Source: Pontibacter virosus
GTDB taxonomy: Bacteria; Bacteroidota; Bacteroidia; Cytophagales; Hymenobacteraceae
Reading direction: 5' to 3'
Assembly: GCF_003096355.1 (NCBI RefSeq)
Contig: NZ_QEKI01000002.1
Coordinates: 433,218-497,217, forward strand
Length of the DNA: 64,000 bases
Shown here: piece by piece, positions 39,429 to 47,926 of the stretch
How the letters are laid out: each line of letters opens with the position of its first letter
How positions within the stretch are numbered: position 1 is the stretch's first letter
The notes under the pieces: model-generated
Databases searched by the model: none
The model's input: only the letters and a program-made list of their open reading frames with translations
What the model was told of the DNA's origin: nothing
Translations under genes and position numbers: made by a program

Positions 39429-39460
39429 AAAGGGAGGCTATGTGACAGCCTCCCCTTTTT
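39429..39460. terminator. Bidirectional intrinsic terminator
   Basis: An 8-bp perfect stem (GGGAGGCT with AGCCTCCC) and a 7-nt loop, with a five-T run on the plus side and T-rich sequence on the minus side. It stops the regulator gene and the tape-measure operon. Confidence 0.88.
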
Positions 39461-39464
39461 AAAC

Positions 39465-42400
39465 TCACTGCTTTCTGATATGCCTGGTTCTCGAGCCTTG
39501 TTTCTCCACGCGGTGGGTTTCAGTCTCATACACCTCGAATGCCCCTTTACCCTGGTCGCGTAGGTCTTTCAGGTATCCGGTCATCTGCTTCATTTCCCTG
39601 ATTTGGTTTTCCACTTTCTGCTGACCGCCCGTTACCTGCACAACCTTTACCTCCGTCTGGAGCTGCTGCAAGCGTTGGGGTGTTTCCGGATTTGGTGTGA
39701 TCACGCCCGTACCGTTCAGCATCCAGTCGAGTGATAGCTTACTTAAGGCTCTTTCGTCATTAGCATTAATCGCATCTAACCATGGCCAGTACTTGTCTGT
39801 ACTCTTCTTATTCGTCACGTAGAAGTTCTCCCCTCCCTCGATGTTGGCAATGCGTCGGCCGGTTCTATTCTCCACCACGTCAATACCCCCCTGTGCGTGT
39901 GAGGGTCCGTTGATCAGACTGCCCTCGCCCCCTTTGGCGTAGGTCTTCACAGAAGCTGCCTGCATGGCTTTGGATTTGGCCGCAAAGAAGGCCCCGAACA
40001 TGGTAGCAATTAAACCAATGGCCAGCGGCACACCCACAAACGGGATCGGCGACATCACCTTGAATATCTCGGAAGAGGAGGTAATCATATTGGAGATCTG
40101 CAAAGCGGAATCCAATAGGACCTGCTGGCGCTGCGCTTTCTGCTGATCGCGCATGGCCTGCTCGCGCTGCTGTTTAAGCTGGTCGTATTCGGCCTGCTTG
40201 GTTTGCACGTTCGATGCGAACCCTTCCTGCGCCAGCGCAATCTCGCGGTCCAGTTCACGGCCCTTTTCGTCAATCTGACGGGTGAGCGATTCCACTTCCC
40301 TTTGCCGCAAGGCGACCATGTTTTGTGTCCACTCCTGCACGTAGTTCAGGGTGGTGTTCATGGCATCGGTCATAGCAGCGTACTGTTCGTCATCTAGCCC
40401 AAGAAGACGTTGCAGGCTGAACTTGCTCTGTTCGTTTTCGAGGTCTTCCTTCTGCTTATTCAGTTCCAGGAGCATGTTCTTGAGCTGCAACTGGCGCAGC
40501 GTGCTCTCGTCGTCGGTTTCGTTGGCAATCAGGGCCAGCCTTTTACGGGCAAACTCGATCTGCAGGTCCAGTAGCTTCTCTTGCTTCAGGCGCTCGATCT
40601 CCACGGCATCCACGCCCTGCAGGCTGTTGAGGTCCAGCAACGCGCCCTGTGTGGAGAGTTCTTCCTGGTAATCGATGTTCTTGTTGGCCAGTGAGCGCGT
40701 CAGGCGGGCCTTCTCGCGTTCCTTGGCCGTGCGCAGGGCAATGGCTACCTCGCGCTGCCCGGCTTCCTCTGCGGCCCTGATTTCAGCGTCGTATTTGTTT
40801 TCAAGCTGCTGCAGTTCTTTGGCGTCCGAATCCTTCTGCAGGTCCAGGATTTTATCGCGTTGCTGCTGTTGCTGCTTGTAGAGTTCATCATAGTATTTCT
40901 TGTTTATTTGTTGCGACAAGATGCGCAGCTGCTCCAACTGATCTGTCGAAAGCTCACTGCTCAGCCCCGCCTCACGCTGCTTTTGGCGCATGGATTTTTC
41001 CATCTCTGCCAAAGCATCCAGTTCGTGTTTTCTGACTGCATCAAGGTACTGTTTGCTATTCTTGTCAAGCATCTCAATACGGGCACGGGCTGCATCTTCA
41101 GTAAGCTGTAACAGCATGCGATTCAGTTCCTGTTCAGCCTGCTCTCGTTTCTTGTTGGCCTCGTCCCGTTTCTTCTGCGCTTCCTTATCCCCTTTCCCCA
41201 GGATCAGGTCTATTTCTTTCTGAATATCCTCTGCCTCTTGCAGCAACCTAGTTCGGTCAGCCTTATCTTTATCCGTTTCAGGGATAATATTCATGGCCTC
41301 TGTGATTTTAGCTTCTGCTTTTGCCTGCAGTTCTGTGATGGTAAGGATATTGGCTTTGGCACGCTCCTGCTCCTTCAGGGTTTTACTTTGATTTTGGAGC
41401 TGTGAAAGCACGTTTTCGATAGCCTTGGACTGGTACATCAGAGGGGAATCTTTTACCTGTCCGGCTGCGTCACTGATTCGCCCTTCTTCCACGTCCTTCA
41501 CCAACTGTTTGCGCTTGGCATCCAACTCGCGTTTCTGGTCCATCAGTTTATCGATATGCGAGTCGAGGGCGGCTATGGAGAGCTCTTTGATTTTCCCGTA
41601 ATTCTTGGCCAATTCCTCTGTCATCTCTGCGACGCGCTCAGTGTCCAGTGCTGTTGGGTCAAACAGCCATTGCATGAACTTACCGGCACCCAGTCTAATA
41701 TTCTCCCATGTGGCACTCAGACGGTCTGTCCGGTCTGCCAGGTAGTTCACACTCTCTCCGCTTGCCTCCATTTCCCGCTGGATGATATTGCCAACCGCTG
41801 TGGCAAAATCACCTGTCTTTTGAAATTCCTTCTGTATCTCTGTGACAGAAAGCCCGAGGTTATCCAGGATTAAAGGTGACTTTCTGCCGATGCCGTTCAC
41901 GATGCTGTCCACTAGGAAATCCACGCTCTCACCTGTTTCCCTTGCACGTTTCTGGGCAAAGGCAAGGCCTGAACCCAATGTATCCAAAGGGATTTTGAAA
42001 TTGCTTGCCTTGACTGCGCTTTGCATGAGCTGCAAATCCGACACAGTGCCCTTTGTCTGCTCCCGTAGCTTCTGCATCTGTTCCCTGCTGCCGATGCGGG
42101 CAAAGGCCAGCTCTACACCTTCAGCTTTTTTAGCGAGGTCAAACAGCTCCTTGCCGAATTGTAATACCTGCTGCACACCAAAGGCTATACCGACAGCGCC
42201 GGCGAATTGCAGGACGTTCCCTTTGAGGGACTGCATCAGGCCGCCGGACTTTTGGGTAGCATTGCCGAACTCGTCAAACCCGGAACGCCCGACCGCTGCC
42301 GTCTTTTTCAGCAGCGACTCGGTTTCCTCAAGTCGCTTGTTATATTTTGAAATATTTTCAGGTAAGGTCGCCTGCTGAATGGCTTTGCGGTATAGATCGG

Positions 42401-42896
42401 CCTGCCTTTGTAGTTTCTCCATCAAGCCCAACTGTGCCTTGATCGGGTTGCCAAGGCTGTCAAACCCGCGCCTCCCAATATTCCCCAAACGATCGATTTC
42501 TTTTTGAACAGAAACGATTTTGGCGTTGTACTCGGCAATGCGCTTGGTGTCGGTGCTTTTGTCTACAATCGCCTTGTAGCTGTTCATGGCGATCTGGAGC
42601 TGCTGAATGGACTTCTTCAGGTCGCCAACTTCTGCGTTGGCCCCATTTAAAGAGTCTTCCTGCGCTTTGGCCGCTGCCTTTGCCGCCGCCGCTACCTTGT
42701 CATACATCTTCACCCCGTCTCCCAGCGACTTGTTGTAGTTATCAGCGACATCTGCCACATTGCTGAACGCGGTTTTCGTTGTCTTTTGCAAAGAGTCTAC
42801 CTTACTGTGCAAGTCCTGCATGAGCGCCGCTGTGCGCTCCAACCCTGATATAGGGCCAGTAAGATCTAAGATAAATTTCTGGACTACCTCTCCCAT
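39465..42896 (-). CDS. Phage tail tape-measure protein
   Basis: A 1143-residue protein. The N-terminal part is helical, with two copies of a repeat 'GRxGFDxxGN...GLM..L' at about 145-165 and 207-227, then the globular TMP core (about 230-400). Long coiled coils fill about 440-930. A hydrophobic segment at about 935-970 can insert in membrane. The C-terminal motif GGEGSLINGPSHAQGGIDVVENRTG...IEGGE is typical of Bacteroidota tape measures. In siphophages and myophages this protein sets tail length. Its ATG overlaps the stop of the upstream small gene (TAATG). No other tail gene is present, which is the odd part. Confidence 0.85.
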   Translation of the reverse strand: MGEVVQKFILDLTGPISGLERTAALMQDLHSKVDSLQKTTKTAFSNVADVADNYNKSLGDGVKMYDKVAAAAKAAAKAQEDSLNGANAEVGDLKKSIQQLQIAMNSYKAIVDKSTDTKRIAEYNAKIVSVQKEIDRLGNIGRRGFDSLGNPIKAQLGLMEKLQRQADLYRKAIQQATLPENISKYNKRLEETESLLKKTAAVGRSGFDEFGNATQKSGGLMQSLKGNVLQFAGAVGIAFGVQQVLQFGKELFDLAKKAEGVELAFARIGSREQMQKLREQTKGTVSDLQLMQSAVKASNFKIPLDTLGSGLAFAQKRARETGESVDFLVDSIVNGIGRKSPLILDNLGLSVTEIQKEFQKTGDFATAVGNIIQREMEASGESVNYLADRTDRLSATWENIRLGAGKFMQWLFDPTALDTERVAEMTEELAKNYGKIKELSIAALDSHIDKLMDQKRELDAKRKQLVKDVEEGRISDAAGQVKDSPLMYQSKAIENVLSQLQNQSKTLKEQERAKANILTITELQAKAEAKITEAMNIIPETDKDKADRTRLLQEAEDIQKEIDLILGKGDKEAQKKRDEANKKREQAEQELNRMLLQLTEDAARARIEMLDKNSKQYLDAVRKHELDALAEMEKSMRQKQREAGLSSELSTDQLEQLRILSQQINKKYYDELYKQQQQQRDKILDLQKDSDAKELQQLENKYDAEIRAAEEAGQREVAIALRTAKEREKARLTRSLANKNIDYQEELSTQGALLDLNSLQGVDAVEIERLKQEKLLDLQIEFARKRLALIANETDDESTLRQLQLKNMLLELNKQKEDLENEQSKFSLQRLLGLDDEQYAAMTDAMNTTLNYVQEWTQNMVALRQREVESLTRQIDEKGRELDREIALAQEGFASNVQTKQAEYDQLKQQREQAMRDQQKAQRQQVLLDSALQISNMITSSSEIFKVMSPIPFVGVPLAIGLIATMFGAFFAAKSKAMQAASVKTYAKGGEGSLINGPSHAQGGIDVVENRTGRRIANIEGGENFYVTNKKSTDKYWPWLDAINANDERALSKLSLDWMLNGTGVITPNPETPQRLQQLQTEVKVVQVTGGQQKVENQIREMKQMTGYLKDLRDQGKGAFEVYETETHRVEKQGSRTRHIRKQ

Positions 42897-43075
42897 TATC
42901 GAAACTTTATAAAGCCCTGTTCCTCCTCCAACTGATCGACGCGCAACTGCAGCGCCGTGCGCTCCAGATCAGCATGACGGGCATAGGCTTCCGCTTTCCG
43001 GCAACGGTGAGCCAAAAACAACAGCCGCACCAATAGGGCGACACTGACAACCAGTAAAAGAAGTGTATAGGACAT
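42896..43075 (-). CDS. Small membrane protein coupled to the tape-measure gene
   Basis: A 59-residue protein starting MSYTLLLLVVSVALLVRLLLF. One TM segment (about 3-22) is followed by a charged helix (about 25-52, RKAEAYARHADLERTALQLRVDQLEEEQ) likely to be a coiled coil. Stop and the next start share a base (TAATG), strong evidence for real translation. The layout recalls i-spanins or small tail-associated proteins, but there is no proof. Confidence 0.7.
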   Translation of the reverse strand: MSYTLLLLVVSVALLVRLLFLAHRCRKAEAYARHADLERTALQLRVDQLEEEQGFIKFR

Positions 43076-43295
43076 ACCTGTATGAATTAGATTAAGACCT
43101 CTTATTAATTCACGGGGAGAGCCCCCTCCAGGTATTGTAATGCGGTCAGGATGACCTAAGAATCAAGTAAATATAGAAATATCCGGTACAAGTTCCTAGC
43201 TGTAAAGCTATAAGGAGTATACGGAAACCCTACGGAATGTACTGTATTTTAGACTCGTAGAGCTTACCTTAACACTGCAGGGTGTACGGCTTTCC

Positions 43296-43679
43296 CTACT
43301 TCTGTTTGCGCCGAAAAAAGTGCTTAATCTTCGCACCTAGGAACTGCGAAAAGCTAACGTTTTCCAGGTTTATGAAAGGGGGGCAATCCAGTTCACGTTC
43401 AATCCTCTGCTTCTCCAGAGAAGTGAATATATTTACAAGCAGCTGCTCACTGTGCAAAGTGAAATCCTGAAAAGCCTCATGTGCATTTTTGTAGCCAGCG
43501 CTCATCTCTATCAGCGTGTGCTCTACAATTTCAGGCAGGTCGTGCTCGTGGATTAGACCAACAGCTAACTTGGCGCACCCCTCGCTGACACATCTTAGAT
43601 ACTCTGCATTCTGCTTATACCTTGCATGATGCTCATCAATGTAGGCATCGATAGTATTCTCAATTTCGTTGTGGTTCAT
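43296..43679 (-). CDS. Unknown protein in the terS-tape measure operon
   Basis: A 127-residue, mainly helical, acidic protein with a basic C-terminus (AKIKHFFRRKQK). Not recognised. It follows the third paralog by 5 bp and precedes a 220-bp gap and the small membrane protein. Confidence 0.6.
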   Translation of the reverse strand: MNHNEIENTIDAYIDEHHARYKQNAEYLRCVSEGCAKLAVGLIHEHDLPEIVEHTLIEMSAGYKNAHEAFQDFTLHSEQLLVNIFTSLEKQRIERELDCPPFINLENVSFSQFLGAKIKHFFRRKQK

Positions 43680-43684
43680 GACTA

Positions 43685-43990
43685 TTATATCCAGTGGTTT
43701 GATACTCTCTCGCTGTTCAAGCGGGTTATTGTTTTCTCCAATTCGGTGTTTTCATTTGCAAATACTATTAGAAAGTTACCCTTATAGCTCTTATCCACCT
43801 CTTTCCTAGTAAGCCCTGAGACGCCCTGGAATGTAAAAAGCCCATCTGGGGTACCCACGGCCAGTGGTATGGTGATATCTGCTGATTTGTCCAGCTGCTC
43901 TACAGCCTCACGAGACGTCAGCCTGCCGCTTAGGATTTGCTTAAGTATAGTGCGTGGGTCTTTTTTCATCTTCTTTGTTGCTTCAGCCAA
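43685..43990 (-). CDS. Tandem paralog 3 (small protein, shared N-terminal motif)
   Basis: A 101-residue protein. After a short basic start, the segment KKDPRTILKQILSGRLTSREAVEQL matches the N-termini of the two genes upstream. The C-terminal part (ITIPLAVGTPDGLFTFQGVSGLTRKEVDKSYKGNF) is beta-rich and differs between copies. Its start overlaps the stop of the second copy by 8 bp. Function unknown. Confidence 0.65.
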   Translation of the reverse strand: MAEATKKMKKDPRTILKQILSGRLTSREAVEQLDKSADITIPLAVGTPDGLFTFQGVSGLTRKEVDKSYKGNFLIVFANENTELEKTITRLNSERVSNHWI

Positions 43991-44213
43991 TTACGATTTC
44001 TTCCATCTGCCCAAAGGGGTCTATTATTTTAAGTTTCTCTTGCCACTGCTCCTGGGTTATGGTTTCACCATCATAATTTAAAGTACCATCTCCATTTTCT
44101 ATAATCACATACACGATGGTTCTCCCGTTATCCTGCAGTGCGGCTGCAGCTTGACGTCCTTGAATGCGGCCGTTTAGCAACTGCTTTAAAATCATTCGCC
44201 TATTATCCTTCAT
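43983..44213 (-). CDS. Tandem paralog 2 (small protein, shared N-terminal motif)
   Basis: A 76-residue protein. MKDNRRMILKQLLNGRIQGRQAAAAL at the start matches the neighbours. Then comes a short beta-rich part (RTIVYVIIENGDGTLNYDGETITQEQWQEK). It lies between the two other copies. Function unknown. Confidence 0.65.
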   Translation of the reverse strand: MKDNRRMILKQLLNGRIQGRQAAAALQDNGRTIVYVIIENGDGTLNYDGETITQEQWQEKLKIIDPFGQMEEIVIG

Positions 44214-44266
44214 CGCAGTATTTTTTTCTGTGGATAGTCATTGATTAATCAAACCAAGTGTGTGCC

Positions 44267-44530
44267 TCATCCCCCATCTTTCCGCCCTCCTATGGTAATC
44301 ACTATCTTGTGCTTATTCAACTTGTCACGCTGTCGCTCGGCCTCGTGCTCCTCGTAGGTGTGCACTTCATCGCTGTCCATTTTGCGCCAGAGGCGGGCTT
44401 CCGGATCCTGTATCCATACCGTTACCCTGGTAGTGCCATCCAAGGCGTGCTCCAACTCCCTGACTGCGCTTTCACCCTGGATCCCTCCCTGCATGATGCG
44501 CTTGAGAACATCTCGCTTTCTGTCTTTCAT
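44267..44530 (-). CDS. Tandem paralog 1 (small protein, shared N-terminal motif)
   Basis: An 87-residue protein. MKDRKRDVLKRIMQGGIQGESAVREL at the start shares the pattern K-D-x-R-x-(I/V)-L-K with the next two genes. A beta-rich part follows (TTRVTVWIQDPEARLWRKMD) with a charged tail. It starts 4 bp after the terS stop. Confidence 0.65.
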   Translation of the reverse strand: MKDRKRDVLKRIMQGGIQGESAVRELEHALDGTTRVTVWIQDPEARLWRKMDSDEVHTYEEHEAERQRDKLNKHKIVITIGGRKDGG

Positions 44531-44534
44531 GTGC

Positions 44535-45041
44535 TTATCGTTTTAGGCGTTGCAGTAATTCCTCTACCAGCTGGTCCAGTCTTTCCGGAGGCAGCTTGTC
44601 GATCAGGTCTGAGGCGGTCATGTACCCTCCCAGGTTCTTCATCAGCATATCGATCGCAGACAGCTTGGAGTGCATCTTTAACTTGATTCCTGTTGGCGTT
44701 TGCATGATCTCCTGAATACCGGCTCGCTGCGCTTCGGTTAGTTGGTTCAGCGGCTTAAGTTCGTTTGTTGTAGGGTCCAACAGATCAGGCAAGCTGGCAA
44801 AAGCAATCTTTGCGAGCTCAGAAACAAGGTGTTTTACCTGCACTCCTGTTTCATCTGCCACCTGCTTTTGCAGCCGCTGAATCTCCTCCTGAACTGAAGT
44901 TTTCTGAAGGAGCTGGTAGCCCTGCTCCATGGCCGTCTTCTCTGAGAAGCCGGCGCGTATGGCCGCCGCTGTGGCGTTGCTGTCTTTGAGATACTCTAGG
45001 CAGAAACGCTGCTGTTTGGCTGTCATCTTGTTCTTTTCCAT
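44535..45041 (-). CDS. terS: Phage terminase small subunit (Terminase_2 family)
   Basis: A 168-residue DNA-packaging subunit. The N-terminal DNA-binding part MTAKQQRFCLEYLKDSNATAAAIRAGFSEKTAMEQGYQLL is a clear Terminase_2 (PF03592) match. A helical oligomerisation part follows. TerS picks out the DNA to be packaged. No large subunit lies nearby, so if active it must work with a helper phage's TerL, as PICIs do. Confidence 0.9.
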   Translation of the reverse strand: MEKNKMTAKQQRFCLEYLKDSNATAAAIRAGFSEKTAMEQGYQLLQKTSVQEEIQRLQKQVADETGVQVKHLVSELAKIAFASLPDLLDPTTNELKPLNQLTEAQRAGIQEIMQTPTGIKLKMHSKLSAIDMLMKNLGGYMTASDLIDKLPPERLDQLVEELLQRLKR

Positions 45042-45077
45042 TTGTGATTATTTGTTATGCTTCCGGTTGTCATCTTT

Positions 45078-46349
45078 TTAATTGTTTAGTGATTGTCGGT
45101 AGGTGGTGAGTAAATTACTGGTGTGCAGCACGTATGTCTTACAGGCTTGGAACCGGTCTGAAAGCTGCTGGTAATGCTCTGCCTTCCTTGCCGCACGTTC
45201 ATGCCCCAGTATCGCTGTAAGCTCTTCGAATGTGCAGTGGTAGAATTCAGGCTCTTCCTCCTGCTGCTGCGCTTTTGTTTCCGGCTTGATGCCTTCTGCG
45301 TTTAATGCGATCAGGTAGTCTGCCAAGTCAAGGCCTGCAATGCGTTCTGCTTCACCTGCTTTGCTATTAAGCAGCTCTGATACTGTGAAGGAAGTGACTG
45401 AGCTTAGTTCACTAGCCAATCGACTCCATTCTTCGTGAGCATTCAGGTCAGGGTATAGCACCACCTCCCGCCCTTTGAGCACATGGCACTTTTGCTCTTT
45501 CAACATCCCTTTCCCTCCTGTCGCAAGCCAGACGAACTCAGGCAGGTAAGCGCTGGCTATAATGGCTGTTTTCTCACTCTCCACAATACCCACCGGTTTG
45601 CGGGGCTCTGTCTTTAGCAAGTGCTCTCCAAAAAAGCATTGGCTCAGCTGATAGTCCTTTAGCTTAAGGGCACTATGCAGCCATGTAACAAACCCGGCGC
45701 CTTTAACCGGGTCTTTCACCCGCTTTCCCGTGTCAGCGTGGTAAAGCATGATCTTGCCGCTCCTAATGCCGCCTTCGCTATCGATCTGATAGAACACAGT
45801 TGCGCCTGGCCAGTGCTTAGAGGTGCCTATGAAGTAACGGGCTATCAGTAGCGCTGTCAGGTCAGGACCGAACAGGTGCTGCAGGAACCCTGTAAAGTGA
45901 TTCGCCTGGTACGCCTGCAGACTGCCCTTGAATACATCCGTAGGGACATAGCTGGCAGCTGGCGTTATATTACGCGCCGGCGCAGGTATTGGCTTAGGTT
46001 TCGGCTTTACTGGACTTGCCTGCTCTTGCTCGCCAGTTACCAGATACTCTTTTGGGGTATGGTGGTATGTGCAGGCTAAGCATTTGCCAACGACATCTGC
46101 TAAGTAGGCGTCTGCATTTTCCGTATCAATGTACCTGCTGAAGGAGTTTGGCTGGTGACATTCGGGGCACATATGAGCAGCCTGAAAGGTAACCCCACAG
46201 CTGTGGCAATGTCCCCTGTCTTCGAAGCCAACATACGGGGCAAACTTCCCGTCCTTGTTGCTTTTCCCGCATGGGCAATGCGCTACCTTGGAGCGCTTTT
46301 TCTCAAACTCCGCGTCAGGTAAAGGTTCTAGTATGTATCGGTAAATCAT
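45078..46349 (-). CDS. Zinc-finger/Toprim-like primase
   Basis: A 423-residue protein. The N-terminal part has zinc-binding pairs (CPCGKSNKDGKF, CHSCG, CPECHQ, CLAC). A Toprim-like part holds VGIVESEKTAIIA near 248, WLATGGKG and EVVLYPDLN, the Glu and Asp expected for catalysis. This matches primase-like DUF6371 proteins of Bacteroidota elements (name from memory). MIYRYILEPLP at 46349 is preferred as start; an upstream ATG at 46391 would read through the TTGCAA repeats. Confidence 0.82.
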   Translation of the reverse strand: MIYRYILEPLPDAEFEKKRSKVAHCPCGKSNKDGKFAPYVGFEDRGHCHSCGVTFQAAHMCPECHQPNSFSRYIDTENADAYLADVVGKCLACTYHHTPKEYLVTGEQEQASPVKPKPKPIPAPARNITPAASYVPTDVFKGSLQAYQANHFTGFLQHLFGPDLTALLIARYFIGTSKHWPGATVFYQIDSEGGIRSGKIMLYHADTGKRVKDPVKGAGFVTWLHSALKLKDYQLSQCFFGEHLLKTEPRKPVGIVESEKTAIIASAYLPEFVWLATGGKGMLKEQKCHVLKGREVVLYPDLNAHEEWSRLASELSSVTSFTVSELLNSKAGEAERIAGLDLADYLIALNAEGIKPETKAQQQEEEPEFYHCTFEELTAILGHERAARKAEHYQQLSDRFQACKTYVLHTSNLLTTYRQSLNN

Positions 46350-46384
46350 CCTACAGCTAGTGTTATGGAAAGGGCTAAAAGACG

Positions 46385-46470
46385 TTTGCAAATTGCAAGA
46401 CCGTATATAGGGGTTTGCAAACTTGCAATCGTTGCAAAGTTGTTTTGCAAAGGTGTTTGCAATCGTGCAA
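46385..46470. repeat. TTGCAA repeat cluster, candidate replication origin
   Basis: Seven perfect TTGCAA palindromes (start 46386, 46393, 46415, 46423, 46432, 46445, 46457) plus one GTGCAA at 46465 in 86 bp. They lie in the gap between the ATPase and primase genes. Clustered short repeats next to rep/pri genes are typical iteron origins of satellites and plasmids. They may instead control the primase gene. Confidence 0.65.
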
Positions 46471-46485
46471 TCAACTTATTCATAG

Positions 46486-47718
46486 CTAGATAACCTGTTT
46501 GAGACTGTAAAGCATCTCTTTATTCTCCTGATCCTTGTGCAACTTGCATAATCGGCCCGCGCGGTCGTATAGATTCATGTCCAGGTCAATGATTTCCTTC
46601 AGCCTGGTGTCGATCGTGCGGTCCTTTGCCCCAAACTCCTTGCATAGCTTATCCATCAGGTCTCTGCGCTTCATCTGCTCCCCATCTCCCAGGTACATCT
46701 CTATGTGCTCTATCATGTCTTCTGCAGGTGCTTTGTGCTTCCGGCTGTTCACCAACCCGGATACCTCACTGTCATCTGCCAGCACAAGTCCTTTGGCCAC
46801 GTCGCTGTACTTCATGTAGAAAGGTGTATGCCTGGCAGTGCTTCTACACTTGAGGTACTTCACTCTGATCAGGTCGGTGTCATTCTGGTTGGCGTCCTTC
46901 TCAAACCCTACCTGCATAACCGTGCTGGCTTTGTTCATCAACTCAGTGCCGAAATGCCCCCGAGCTTTGTCACTCCTGGGGTTTTCGTGTATCAGGCACA
47001 GGAAAATTACGTTGTGCTCATTGATGGCAATGTTCATCAAATCGATAAGCTCCATACTCTTGTCTACCTTGTTGAAGTCCTCGATGCAGTCGGTCGATAC
47101 ATCCAGCACAATAAAGAGGGGGTTGGGTGTTCTTTGCTGGAGTTGCTTCAGGTACATGTCCAGTGTTTCGAATCGGTGCTTGCGGGGCACTTGCAGCAGG
47201 CTGATGTACTCAAAGTTGTCAGGGTGATCAGTTTTTGCGTATCCGGCTTTAAGCTGGATAGATTGCAGAGCGTAAGGGAACTGCTCAGTCAGGTTGCGTT
47301 CCGTATCCGCGTACACCCCGGTGTATCTGGGAGCGTTTGGATGCACCGTGATTCCTAACAACTCATGCTCACAATTGGGGAGCTTCAGGATTGTTGATAT
47401 GAATGCCTCCGCCAACCTGCTCTTATGTGAGCCGGCCGGTCCTTGTATGACGTTGATGGTGTGTGGAAATATGACCGCATTGCCGTTCTGCTGTAACACC
47501 GGGTCAGAAAATTTGATGTCCTGCGCTTTAAGCTCCTTTAGTTTTGCCTGGGTAGCCAGGACCGTTCCCAGATGCTTCTTTATGATATCCTCTTCAGACT
47601 CCTTCTGTTGATCCTGCCTAGGCTTGGGCTTGCTCTTTGCCTGCGTGGCTTCCTGCTTGATTTCATCAAGAGTTATACCTACTGTATCAAAATTGAATTC
47701 GGGTTTCAGGTTAGCCAT
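46486..47718 (-). CDS. RepA-like (RecA-fold) replicative ATPase
   Basis: A 410-residue ATPase with Walker A GPAGSHKS at 93-100 and Walker B LFIVLDVSTDCI near 200. The C-terminal 100 residues look like a winged helix (RRDLMDKLCKEFGAKDRTIDTRLKEII). Proteins of this type are hexameric helicases or loaders next to primases in small elements. An ATG start follows from the overlap with the preceding small gene. Confidence 0.82.
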   Translation of the reverse strand: MANLKPEFNFDTVGITLDEIKQEATQAKSKPKPRQDQQKESEEDIIKKHLGTVLATQAKLKELKAQDIKFSDPVLQQNGNAVIFPHTINVIQGPAGSHKSRLAEAFISTILKLPNCEHELLGITVHPNAPRYTGVYADTERNLTEQFPYALQSIQLKAGYAKTDHPDNFEYISLLQVPRKHRFETLDMYLKQLQQRTPNPLFIVLDVSTDCIEDFNKVDKSMELIDLMNIAINEHNVIFLCLIHENPRSDKARGHFGTELMNKASTVMQVGFEKDANQNDTDLIRVKYLKCRSTARHTPFYMKYSDVAKGLVLADDSEVSGLVNSRKHKAPAEDMIEHIEMYLGDGEQMKRRDLMDKLCKEFGAKDRTIDTRLKEIIDLDMNLYDRAGRLCKLHKDQENKEMLYSLKQVI

Positions 47719-47926
47719 TCTTGCGGCCCTCCTTTGCCTCGTGTGCCTGGATGTGCTCTTGTAGCTGCTCTACACTGATACTAAAGCGCTTAGCAATGTT
47801 TTCGAGCCCCTTATCTGAAAAGGTGAGAAAGGGTACGGCCTTCAGAAATTCAGAAAGTTTCGTATCTTTGGTCTGTTCCTGGCCGAACAAAGACTCTTGA
47901 GGAGGATTGCTGATATGTTTACGCAT
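47711..47926 (-). CDS. Small protein between AlpA-like HTH and RepA-like genes
   Basis: A 71-residue protein from MRKHISNPPQESLFGQ. The C-terminal half (FSDKGLENIAKRFSISVEQLQEHIQAHE) looks like a helix-turn-helix. It overlaps the upstream HTH gene and the downstream ATPase gene by 8 bp each, so the three are coupled. A longer upstream reading is unlikely. Confidence 0.65.
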   Translation of the reverse strand: MRKHISNPPQESLFGQEQTKDTKLSEFLKAVPFLTFSDKGLENIAKRFSISVEQLQEHIQAHEAKEGRKNG

